A stretch of 11,314 nt of DNA, from the NCBI GenBank assembly GCA_003537495.1, contig DPSB01000340.1, positions 1 through 11,314 of the forward strand. Direction: 5' to 3'. Each line of letters begins with the position of its first letter. The first letter of the stretch is position 1. The stretch comes from Cytophagales bacterium (GTDB lineage: Bacteria > Bacteroidota > Bacteroidia > Cytophagales > Cyclobacteriaceae). Below are positions 1-6,130 of the stretch, piece by piece. The translations under genes and the position numbers were made by a program. The notes below the pieces were generated by a model. The model saw only the letters and a list, made by a program, of their open reading frames with translations. It did not search any database and was not told the DNA's origin.

Positions 1-67
1 ACGAGAATGCAGGCGGATGGAGCTGATTAAAAAGATATTGTTGTTTAGTTTTTTGTTGTTTTAGGGT

Positions 68-103
68 GAATGCCGGGTAGGGGTACCTGGCATTCTTTTT
101 TTT
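68..103 (+). terminator. Intrinsic terminator of an upstream unit
   Basis: A 12-bp stem (68-79 pairing with 84-95, one G-T pair at 75/88) closes on a GGGG loop and is followed directly by eight T residues (96-103). This is a textbook rho-independent terminator reading rightwards. It must end a transcript coming from left of the window. In the first 64 bases all three forward frames stop (at 24-26, 28-30 and 62-64), so the tail of that upstream gene is probably present, but its frame cannot be decided from so few codons. Confidence 0.9.
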
Positions 104-154
104 AGCCGCAATCGTTTTCTAGGGGTGGGTAGTGCCTACTTATTTTTCAATTTA

Positions 155-184
155 TTGCTTCCTCCAATGGCATTAGTATATTTA
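155..184 (+). promoter_or_regulatory. Candidate Bacteroidota promoter for the ATP-grasp operon
   Basis: TTG at 155-157, a 19-nt spacer, then TATATTTA at 177-184. This matches 7 of 8 positions of the Bacteroidota -7 element TAnnTTTG at the family's usual spacing from the -33 TTG. Only five bases separate the element from the ATG at 190, so transcription would begin two or three bases before the start codon and the mRNA would be essentially leaderless. AAGGA at 184-188 is too close to the ATG to act as a Shine-Dalgarno site. If the real start were the later ATG at 247, the leader would be about 60 nt. Confidence 0.5.
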
Positions 185-189
185 AGGAA

Positions 190-1635
190 ATGTCTTTTGC
201 TTCCCTCCTTACAGAATATACTACGCGTCCTAATATTTGGGATGAGATGTGCGCGCAAGGCGAAATCCGAAAACATTATCAACTCTTCTTCGATTCTCTG
301 AGTCAGGTTGCACCGGCAGAGTTGGCACACAAAGATGAACTGGCCAAAAAACTTTTTATGAGCCAAGGCATTACGTTTACGGTTTACAGCGATGGCGAGG
401 GTATTGAAAAGATTTTTCCATTCGACATTATTCCGCGCATTATTACCGCGGCAGAGTGGCAACACATTGAGGCTGGAATTAAGCAACGCATAAAAGCACT
501 CAATATCTTTTTAAAAGATATTTACCACGATCAGTTCATCATTAAGGATGGCATCATGCCAGCATCCCTGGTACATTCGTGTCCTAATTTTTTACGCGAG
601 ATGGTGAATGTAGATGTGCCATTTAATATCTATACGCATATTTCTGGTATTGATCTGATCCGCGACAGCGATGGGTCTTTTTATGTATTGGAAGATAATC
701 TGCGAACACCGTCAGGTGTTTCGTATATGTTGGAGAACCGCAACATGACGTACCGCGTGTTTCCGGGTTTGCTGCCGCGCAACAATGTTCGGTCTGTTAA
801 AGATTATCCCGACTTGCTGTTGAAAAATCTGCTTGCGATTAGCAACCGACAAAAAAGTAATCCTACAGTAGTGTTGCTTACACCAGGTATTTTTAACTCC
901 GCATATTTTGAACATACCACACTTGCCCGTTTAATGGGCGTGGAGCTAGTGGAGGGTCGCGATCTTGTTGTGGACAATGCGAAGGTGTATATGAAAACCA
1001 CTGCTGGCCTAAAACAAGTTGACATTATTTACCGCAGGGTAGATGATGATTTTGTTGATCCGCTTATTTTTAATCCCAACAGTATACTGGGCGTTTCAGG
1101 ATTGTATTATGCATACCGCATGGGTAACGTAGCCATTGTAAATGCACCTGGCAATGGTGTAGCCGATGATAAAGCGGTTTATCCTTTTGTGCCGGATATG
1201 ATTAAGTATTATCTGAATGAAGAACCGATTTTAAAAACGGTTCCGACTTATGCCATGGATAATCCCGAACATTTTAACCACGTGTTTGATAACATTGGTA
1301 AAATGGTGATTAAAAAAACAAACGAGAGCGGAGGGTATGGCATGTTGATGGGGAGTGCCAGTACCGAGCAACAGGTAATGGATTACAAGAAGGAAGTAGA
1401 AAAAAATCCCCGCCAGTTTATTGCTCAACCCATCATCAGTTTATCGGCAGTGCCTTGTTTTATCAATAATAAAATTCAGCCGCGCCATGTTGACTTGCGG
1501 CCGTTTGCCTTATTTGGCCCGCAGGGGATTGAGATTGTGCCAGGTGGTTTAACCCGCGTGGCATTACGGGAAGGATCGTTGGTTGTAAACTCCTCGCAGG
1601 GTGGTGGAAGTAAAGATACCTGGATTTTAAGTTAG
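190..1635 (+). CDS. Circularly permuted ATP-grasp protein (COG2308 family)
   Basis: This 481-residue protein belongs to the circularly permuted ATP-grasp family (COG2308, formerly DUF404/DUF407), predicted to use ATP to form peptide or amide bonds. Its substrate is not established. Family landmarks appear in order: WDEM near residue 17, DLIRDSDGSFYVLEDN (155-170) running into RTPSGVSYMLENR (172-184), GGYGMLMG (381-388, the glycine-rich nucleotide loop), DLRPFALFG (435-443), GGLTRVAL (452-459) and the C-terminal signature SSQGGGSKDTW (468-478). Length is normal and no catalytic block is missing. There is no signal peptide or membrane segment, so it is cytoplasmic. The ATG at 190 is preferred because the family's conserved N-terminal block begins a few residues later. 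It is the first gene of a tight operon with an alpha-E protein 4 nt downstream and a transglutaminase after that, the classic partners of this family. Family is certain, biochemical role is not. Confidence 0.93.
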   Translation: MSFASLLTEYTTRPNIWDEMCAQGEIRKHYQLFFDSLSQVAPAELAHKDELAKKLFMSQGITFTVYSDGEGIEKIFPFDIIPRIITAAEWQHIEAGIKQRIKALNIFLKDIYHDQFIIKDGIMPASLVHSCPNFLREMVNVDVPFNIYTHISGIDLIRDSDGSFYVLEDNLRTPSGVSYMLENRNMTYRVFPGLLPRNNVRSVKDYPDLLLKNLLAISNRQKSNPTVVLLTPGIFNSAYFEHTTLARLMGVELVEGRDLVVDNAKVYMKTTAGLKQVDIIYRRVDDDFVDPLIFNPNSILGVSGLYYAYRMGNVAIVNAPGNGVADDKAVYPFVPDMIKYYLNEEPILKTVPTYAMDNPEHFNHVFDNIGKMVIKKTNESGGYGMLMGSASTEQQVMDYKKEVEKNPRQFIAQPIISLSAVPCFINNKIQPRHVDLRPFALFGPQGIEIVPGGLTRVALREGSLVVNSSQGGGSKDTWILS

Positions 1636-1639
1636 AGAA

Positions 1640-2560
1640 ATGTTAAGTCGAGTTGCCGATGCTGTTTTCTGGATGGCCCGCTACATGGAGCGGACAGATA
1701 ACGTTTTGCGGGCGTTGCGCACTAATTATATAGCATCGCAAGACGAGATTCAGAATTTTGATTGGCAACTTTGGATTGATGGTTTGGGTGCCACCACTCA
1801 AAAAACGGATAGCAAACTTGCTTATCGCGAGGCACTTTATCAACTCTTGTTAAACAAAGAGAACGATAATGCAGTGCTTACTAATATTGTACGGGCCCGC
1901 GAAAATGCACGATCGGTACAGGATTATGTAACCAAGGAAGTTTGGCAATGCATGAACGATTATTACCATCTTATTCGTGAGAAGCATACCGAGTATTTGA
2001 TTTTGCATGGCGATCCGGTAACGGCATTTGATAACCTGCTTCGCGAAAGCACCTTGTTTTATGGCACAGTTGATATTACCATGAATCGGGGAGAAGGCTA
2101 CACGTTCTTAAGTTTAGGTAAGTATATTGAACGCATGCTGCGCAGCCTCGACATATTGGAACTGAAAATAAAGGAACTGGAAAAGCAAGATAACGAATTG
2201 GTGCAGTGGAAGTATTTGCTTTACTCTCTTTCGGGATATGTATTTCATACCAAGTTTTACCGCAGCGCACTTTCTACTGAGAATGTTATTCACCAGATTA
2301 TTATCAATGTGCAGTTTCCACACTCGGTGTTGTATTGTTTGTTGCAGGTAGAACGATACTTTAAAAGGTTAGACACAATCTCGTTGCCGGAACATTTTAA
2401 AGAGATGGAATTTTTGTTGGGCCGGGCAGTTAGCAATCTGCGCTACGGTGCGCCTGCTCAACCTTCGGTACAAAACATTATGCCCTTGATTGAAAGCACC
2501 CGAAAAGAAATTAAATCGCTTAGTCAGAAACTGGCAACTTTATATTTTGGATATTCTTAA
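1640..2560 (+). CDS. Alpha-E domain protein (COG2307/DUF403)
   Basis: A 306-residue, largely helical protein of the alpha-E family, a mostly all-alpha domain found almost always beside or fused to the circularly permuted ATP-grasp. Diagnostic blocks are the N-terminus MLSRVADAVFWMARYMER (1-18), RARENARSVQDYVTKEVW (85-102) and GEGYTFLSLGKYIERMLRSLDIL (151-173, glycine to the LGKYIER motif). No signal peptide or membrane segment is seen. It starts 4 nt after the ATP-grasp stop and ends 10 nt before the transglutaminase, so the three are surely co-transcribed. Its role is not known biochemically; it is usually taken as a partner or substrate-handling subunit of the ATP-grasp enzyme. Length is typical. 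In some genomes the ATP-grasp and alpha-E parts are one fused protein; here they are separate. Confidence 0.93.
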   Translation: MLSRVADAVFWMARYMERTDNVLRALRTNYIASQDEIQNFDWQLWIDGLGATTQKTDSKLAYREALYQLLLNKENDNAVLTNIVRARENARSVQDYVTKEVWQCMNDYYHLIREKHTEYLILHGDPVTAFDNLLRESTLFYGTVDITMNRGEGYTFLSLGKYIERMLRSLDILELKIKELEKQDNELVQWKYLLYSLSGYVFHTKFYRSALSTENVIHQIIINVQFPHSVLYCLLQVERYFKRLDTISLPEHFKEMEFLLGRAVSNLRYGAPAQPSVQNIMPLIESTRKEIKSLSQKLATLYFGYS

Positions 2561-2570
2561 CTGATTGAAC

Positions 2571-3533
2571 ATGCCGTTATTTTATATCCTGCATCGTACC
2601 CATTACATCTACTCAGGTCTTGTTATTGACTCGGCCAATCAGATAAAACTGTATCCGGTTAATGATGAATTTCAAAAGGTGAGTCAACATCGGTTGGTTA
2701 TTTCATCAAATCCTACAGTACACACCATTCGCGATTACTTCAACAACCTGACAGGATTCTTCACAGTAGTTGCGCCTCATTCGCATCTTGCCATTGATAG
2801 TATGTTGGCCGTTGAGATGATGCCGAAGCCAGAACCCGTAAAATCACTTTCCCCTTCCGAAGTTTGGAAACAAACACATAGCACCGAAAATCAATTACGT
2901 TTCCATGATTATTTAAAAGCAGAAGAAGCTAAAAGTCAACAGGAGATTCAACAAGCGGTACACGAAATTTTGAGCAAAGTGCAACACCCTCTTGATACTA
3001 TAGTAGATTTATCAAACTACATCTACGATAACTTTACGTATCAGAAGGGAGTAACCAGTATTGAAACCAGTGTGGATGAGTTGTGGCAATTGCGCGCGGG
3101 TGTGTGTCAGGATTTTGCGCATTTGTTACTCTACATGTTAAGGTTAATGGGAGTACCCGGTAGGTATATCAGTGGCTACATTTGTCCGGGTAGTAGTGAG
3201 TGGCGTGGAGAGGGAGCTACCCATGCGTGGGCAGAAGCCTGGCTGCCCGACACGGGCTGGGTAGGTATTGATCCAACCAACAAATGCATTGCTGGCGAGC
3301 GGCATGTTCGCTTAGCATCGGGAAGAAATTTTAGTGATTGCACTCCTGTTAAAGGAACCTATAAGGGTACCACCGAACATAAACTTGAAGTTACGGTGCA
3401 GTTTGGTACGCAGGCATTTTCAGAAGAACAGTTGGCCAACCCAACGCCCACCTTTATAAGTGGTAACACGGTGTATGAAGGTTTGCCGCGTAACTCGTAC
3501 ATGGCCTATATGCAAATGCAACAGCAGCAGTAA
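2571..3533 (+). CDS. Transglutaminase-like cysteine protein (COG1305)
   Basis: A 320-residue protein with a bacterial transglutaminase-like N-terminal beta domain (about residues 1-75, beginning LFYILHRTHYIYSG) and a papain-fold transglutaminase core (about 135-250). The catalytic triad is visible: Cys179 in RAGVCQDFAHLLLYMLR, His218 in GATHAWAEAW and Asp234 in WVGIDPTN. Such proteins cleave or cross-link amide bonds. No signal peptide is seen, so it probably acts in the cytoplasm with its two operon partners, perhaps as a peptidase or ligase on the peptide they make (inference). The ATG at 2571 is preferred over an in-frame TTG at 2565, because its Leu-Phe-Tyr start fits the family and ATG is the commoner codon. 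The C-terminus ends in a Met/Gln-rich tail. Its stop lies one base from the stop of the opposing fluoride channel gene. Confidence 0.92.
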   Translation: MPLFYILHRTHYIYSGLVIDSANQIKLYPVNDEFQKVSQHRLVISSNPTVHTIRDYFNNLTGFFTVVAPHSHLAIDSMLAVEMMPKPEPVKSLSPSEVWKQTHSTENQLRFHDYLKAEEAKSQQEIQQAVHEILSKVQHPLDTIVDLSNYIYDNFTYQKGVTSIETSVDELWQLRAGVCQDFAHLLLYMLRLMGVPGRYISGYICPGSSEWRGEGATHAWAEAWLPDTGWVGIDPTNKCIAGERHVRLASGRNFSDCTPVKGTYKGTTEHKLEVTVQFGTQAFSEEQLANPTPTFISGNTVYEGLPRNSYMAYMQMQQQQ

Positions 3534-3534
3534 A

Positions 3535-3903
3535 CTACATTTTGGTAAGAAAAACTCCAGCTGCCACGGCCAATAATCCAATAGCAAAACTAGTGACGCT
3601 GTAAATGGAGAAGGTCCAGTAGTTACCCGATTCTAATAATTTTAAATTTTCAAAGGCAAAGGCTGAAAAGGTGGTGTAGCCGCCACAAAAACCAGTAGTA
3701 AGAAACAATCGCCATTCGGGTGTAAGCCATTGAAATTTTTCTGAGAGTCCGTAAATAAGACCAATCAGTAAACAACCTAACACATTTGCTATCCAGGTGC
3801 CCCAGGCAAAATCAGACTGCGCGCGTGTAAATAAAAGTGAAGTAGCATATCGGCACATGCTACCGGCTAATCCTCCAAATCCTACTAATAAAAATGCTTT
3901 CAT
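3535..3903 (-). CDS. crcB: Fluoride ion channel CrcB/Fluc
   Basis: A 122-residue, four-helix inner-membrane protein matching the Fluc family, which exports toxic fluoride as a dual-topology dimer. Signatures are GGLAGSMCRY (10-19), GTWIANVLG (35-43, with the conserved Asn40) and GFCGGYTTFSAFAFE (71-85), whose TTFSxF segment carries the pore-lining phenylalanines Phe79 and Phe82. Length is typical (about 125). Its ATG overlaps the stop codon of the upstream antiporter gene in an ATGA arrangement, so translation is probably coupled. I see no fluoride riboswitch upstream of the antiporter or the small gene before it, so induction by fluoride is not indicated by the sequence. The gene ends 1 nt from the convergent transglutaminase stop, leaving no room for a separate terminator. 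Confidence 0.95.
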   Translation of the reverse strand: MKAFLLVGFGGLAGSMCRYATSLLFTRAQSDFAWGTWIANVLGCLLIGLIYGLSEKFQWLTPEWRLFLTTGFCGGYTTFSAFAFENLKLLESGNYWTFSIYSVTSFAIGLLAVAAGVFLTKM

Positions 3904-5372
3904 TCTAAATGCAGACCAAAGCTATCATAAATTTTAGCCCGGGCTTCTTTATTGTCAGCTAATATAAGCAGGTGATCGTTGGCTTCAATTTCTGTTTCGC
4001 CACCCGGTGTAACATACTTATCCTGTCGGTGAATCAAAACAATTAAAGATGACTTGGGAAGTTTGAGCTGAACAATCTGCTTGCCAACCGCATGTGAGTT
4101 TTCGGGGATGTCTAATTCTATTAACTCAGACTTAGAGCCGTCTTTTAATTCAAGGTCAAGCGGGAATTTCCGTTTTACTTTTTCGGGCACGCCTACGTGC
4201 AGCCATTTAGCCATCAACGAAAGTGTGGAGCCTTGCAATACTACTGAGGTTACAGAAATGAAAAATACCAGGTTAAAGATGGTATCTGCATAATGTACTC
4301 CGGCAATCATGGGGTAGGTGGCAAACACAATGGGTGCTGCACCGCGTAAGCCCACCCACGAGATAAAGAGTTTCTTACGGAAGTTCAGATCTTTGGAGCG
4401 AATCAACATCAGGAATACAGCCGCTGGTCTCGCTATTAAAATCAGGAACAAAGAGATTAAGATACCTTCACCAATAATAGGTGTTATTTGGGATGGATAT
4501 ACGAGCAAACCAAGTGTTAAGAACATTACAATCTGCATAAGCCAGGCTATGCCATCAAAGAATTTAATTAAACTTTTCTTGTGGATGATACTGGCGTTAC
4601 CCAAAATAATACCCGCACCATAAATAGCAAGGAAGCCGTTACCACCAATGGCATCGGTAAACGAAAAGGTGAAGAACATTAGTGATATAAGCAGCACCGG
4701 ATAAAGGCCAGCCACATCAAGACTTATACGGTTGAGTACATAAACCATAAGTCGGCCACCGCCATAACCACATGCGGCACCCAACACCATTCCTTTTACA
4801 AACTTGGGAATCATGATGGCAATTGATGCTTCAGGCTGCATTACCAGGTCAATGAAACTGATGGTGAGAAAATACGCCATCGGGTCGTTACTGCCACTTT
4901 CAAATTCAAGTAGTGGACGAAGGTTTCCCTTAAGGCCCACATTTCGGGTTCTTAAAATGGAGAATACAGCGGCCGCATCGGTCGATGAAACGATGGCTCC
5001 AAGCAACATTCCCTCCATTAAGGTAATGTTGAGTATATACGAACTGAAAACACCAACACTAACCGCAGTGATAAGAACACCTACCGTGGAGAGTGCTAAT
5101 CCGTTTTTAAGAACAGGCTTTATGCTTTCTAGTTTAGTTTCTAATCCACCAGAAAACAAGATGAACGTTAAAGCCACCACACCCATAAATTGGGCGATTT
5201 GGGGATCATTAAAATAAATTTTGCCAGGACCTTCAGATCCGGCCAGCATACCCACAATTAAGAAGAGTATAAGGGTAGGTACACCAAACTTAAATGAAGT
5301 TTTACTGGCGATGATGCTCGCAAAGAGCATGATCGACCCAAGAAGTAATATGTTTTCGGCCGTTAAGGTCAC
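3900..5372 (-). CDS. nhaP2: Potassium/proton antiporter, CPA1 family, with RCK_C domain
   Basis: A 490-residue protein with about twelve hydrophobic segments (residues 8-390) and a cytoplasmic C-terminal RCK_C/TrkA_C domain (about 412-485). It resembles the NhaP2/CvrA (YcgO) K+/H+ antiporters, which swap cytoplasmic cations for protons to control volume and pH. Key features are STDAAAVFS (130-138), the CPA1-type Asn-Asp pair in ESGSNDPMAYFLT (Asn162-Asp163, the ion-binding site) and GLRGAAPI (341-348). The start is GTG at 5372; no better upstream start exists and the next in-frame ATG (residue 15) would cut into the first membrane helix. It is probably co-transcribed with the 31-residue peptide gene upstream and translationally coupled to crcB downstream. 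Ion preference (K+ or Na+) cannot be settled from sequence; the RCK_C domain favours K+. The gene symbol follows the closest known group. Confidence 0.88.
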   Translation of the reverse strand: MTLTAENILLLGSIMLFASIIASKTSFKFGVPTLILFLIVGMLAGSEGPGKIYFNDPQIAQFMGVVALTFILFSGGLETKLESIKPVLKNGLALSTVGVLITAVSVGVFSSYILNITLMEGMLLGAIVSSTDAAAVFSILRTRNVGLKGNLRPLLEFESGSNDPMAYFLTISFIDLVMQPEASIAIMIPKFVKGMVLGAACGYGGGRLMVYVLNRISLDVAGLYPVLLISLMFFTFSFTDAIGGNGFLAIYGAGIILGNASIIHKKSLIKFFDGIAWLMQIVMFLTLGLLVYPSQITPIIGEGILISLFLILIARPAAVFLMLIRSKDLNFRKKLFISWVGLRGAAPIVFATYPMIAGVHYADTIFNLVFFISVTSVVLQGSTLSLMAKWLHVGVPEKVKRKFPLDLELKDGSKSELIELDIPENSHAVGKQIVQLKLPKSSLIVLIHRQDKYVTPGGETEIEANDHLLILADNKEARAKIYDSFGLHLE

Positions 5373-5398
5373 TCGTGTTGTTCGATTTTTTTTAATTC

Positions 5399-5433
5399 AG
5401 GCTGAAGTTGATTTTTTCAACTTCAGCCTTTTT
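5399..5433 (+). terminator. Perfect 13-bp hairpin between small peptide gene and antiporter
   Basis: The stem 5399-5411 pairs perfectly with 5417-5429 around a TTTTT loop. On the forward strand the stem is followed by T residues to 5433, the layout of an intrinsic terminator, yet no forward-strand gene ends here. On the reverse strand, where the genes lie, it begins 9 nt after the stop of the 31-residue ORF and is followed by TGAATT and an A-run rather than T residues. There it would more likely act as an attenuator, mRNA 3'-end stabiliser or weak terminator before the antiporter GTG at 5372. The structure is certain; its function is open. Confidence 0.6.
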
Positions 5434-5438
5434 ATCTC

Positions 5439-5534
5439 TTAAGACAGTTTCCAGATAATGAAAAGTGCTAAAAGGAGCAGCCCCATTAAAATGATAAACC
5501 AAAGTCTTTTTACATGTTCAAAAAAGTCTTTCAT
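5439..5534 (-). CDS. Small single-pass membrane peptide, 31 residues
   Basis: This short reverse-strand ORF (ATG at 5534, TAA at 5441-5439) encodes a peptide with a charged start (MKDFFEHVKRLW), about 16 consecutive hydrophobic residues (FIILMGLLLLALFIIW, residues 13-28) and a short basic end (KLS). That is the layout of a single transmembrane helix with an amphipathic, basic N-terminal tail. It lies 66 nt upstream of the antiporter start on the same strand, so it is probably in the same transcript. No family is recognised. It may be a membrane anchor or a small regulator of the neighbouring transporter (inference from position only). No Shine-Dalgarno is present, which is normal for this phylum. 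The composition is far from random, but the ORF is short, so confidence is moderate. Confidence 0.6.
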   Translation of the reverse strand: MKDFFEHVKRLWFIILMGLLLLALFIIWKLS

Positions 5535-5555
5535 AAATATATAGAAGTAATGAGC

Positions 5556-5575
5556 ACAGCAGTAAATTCTGCTGT
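5556..5575. repeat. Short inverted repeat upstream of the small peptide gene
   Basis: ACAGCAG (5556-5562) and CTGCTGT (5569-5575) form a perfect 7-bp inverted repeat around TAAATT, which is itself nearly symmetric. It sits 22 nt upstream of the 31-residue ORF and 80 nt past the end of the exported-protein gene. It could be an operator-like dyad or a weak 3'-end hairpin; no T-run follows on either strand. The rest of the 5535-5655 spacer shows nothing else I can support. Confidence 0.35.
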
Positions 5576-5655
5576 ATTCAGGGTTATAAAATTGATAAAT
5601 AGGAATAGTACACCATGTACGAAACTGGTGGACGAACTAAAAATAGTGACTGACC

Positions 5656-5988
5656 TTAAGGGGCGTGGATGGTAATTACCTCGTAGAAGACATTAAAACT
5701 ATGAACTGGAATCCGAAGTGCCTTTTGCTTATGGATTAATGTGGTTAACTGGAAGCTTGCCAGCTGCCAGGTAGTTTCAATGAAATCGTGGTGCCGAATC
5801 GGATTAACCGGGATGTTCTCGGCCTGTTCGCGGGCTGTTACTGTGGCAGCCTGACTGATTTGAATTACTGGTTTTCCGGCTGCGTATTGGGCATCTGTTT
5901 TTTGTACAGTAGAAAAGGCAACCAATACAAAAACAACCGGCAGCATGGCGCAGGCCCAAATTTGTCTGGTTAACCGGATGATTTTCAT
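5656..5988 (-). CDS. Small putative exported protein, unknown function
   Basis: A 110-residue protein with a plausible signal peptide: basic start (MKIIRLTRQ), hydrophobic core about residues 11-26 (ACAMLPVVFVLVAFST) and a possible cleavage after TDAQ near residue 34. The remaining 75 or so residues are polar with no motif I recognise, no cysteines and no sorting domain. It would be periplasmic or secreted. It is divergent from rsmG, with 142 nt between the start codons. A perfect TAnnTTTG promoter element lies just upstream of its ATG, which supports it as a real gene. It stands alone: the next gene on the strand is the 31-residue peptide more than 120 nt downstream. The function is unknown and the protein may be lineage-restricted. 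Confidence 0.6.
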   Translation of the reverse strand: MKIIRLTRQIWACAMLPVVFVLVAFSTVQKTDAQYAAGKPVIQISQAATVTAREQAENIPVNPIRHHDFIETTWQLASFQLTTLIHKQKALRIPVHSFNVFYEVITIHAP

Positions 5989-5993
5989 AAGTG

Positions 5994-6001
5994 CAAATAT
6001 A
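5994..6001 (-). promoter_or_regulatory. Candidate -7 promoter element for the exported-protein gene
   Basis: Read on the reverse strand this is TATATTTG, a perfect match to TAnnTTTG. It ends five bases from the ATG at 5988, implying a leader of only two or three bases. No convincing -33 TTG is seen at the usual distance, so the call rests on the -7 element and its position. Confidence 0.45.
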
Positions 6002-6105
6002 ATCTTTTTATAGAGGCCGATCAGACTGGCATCGTCTACTTTATAAGGGTAGGCACTTTTTTAAACCACAAACCTTGTGATACTATTCAGAAAGTTTTCA
6101 AAACC

Positions 6106-6113
6106 TATCTTTG
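6106..6113 (+). promoter_or_regulatory. Candidate -7 promoter element for rsmG
   Basis: TATCTTTG, a perfect match to the Bacteroidota TAnnTTTG element, 17 nt before the rsmG ATG at 6131. That gives a predicted leader of about 14 nt. The nearest TTG upstream (6075-6077) is 28 nt away, longer than the usual 19-21 nt spacing, so the -33 half is not supported. Confidence 0.5.
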
Positions 6114-6130
6114 TGGCATAATTACGACTC

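Noticed and set aside
1..64. End of an upstream gene at the left edge
   Set aside because: A gene tail is likely because a terminator follows, but all three frames stop within 64 bases and none is recognisable, so no coding call is made.
136..486. Reverse-strand 116-codon ORF across the start of the ATP-grasp gene
   Set aside because: It is antisense to a clearly conserved coding region, has no recognisable domain and its composition follows from the opposite strand.
4804..5217. Forward-strand 137-codon ORF inside the antiporter gene
   Set aside because: It is antisense to conserved membrane helices, including the ion-binding Asn-Asp site; no independent support.
5534..5541. TATATTTA on the reverse strand as a promoter for the 31-residue ORF
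   Set aside because: It overlaps the start codon, so a transcript from it would begin after the ATG, and no -33 TTG is at the right distance.
131..6059. Nine-base match AGTGCCTAC at 131-139 and its complement at 6051-6059
   Set aside because: The shared segment is too short and isolated to be a repeat family or a regulatory site shared by two promoters; expected by chance in a window of this size.
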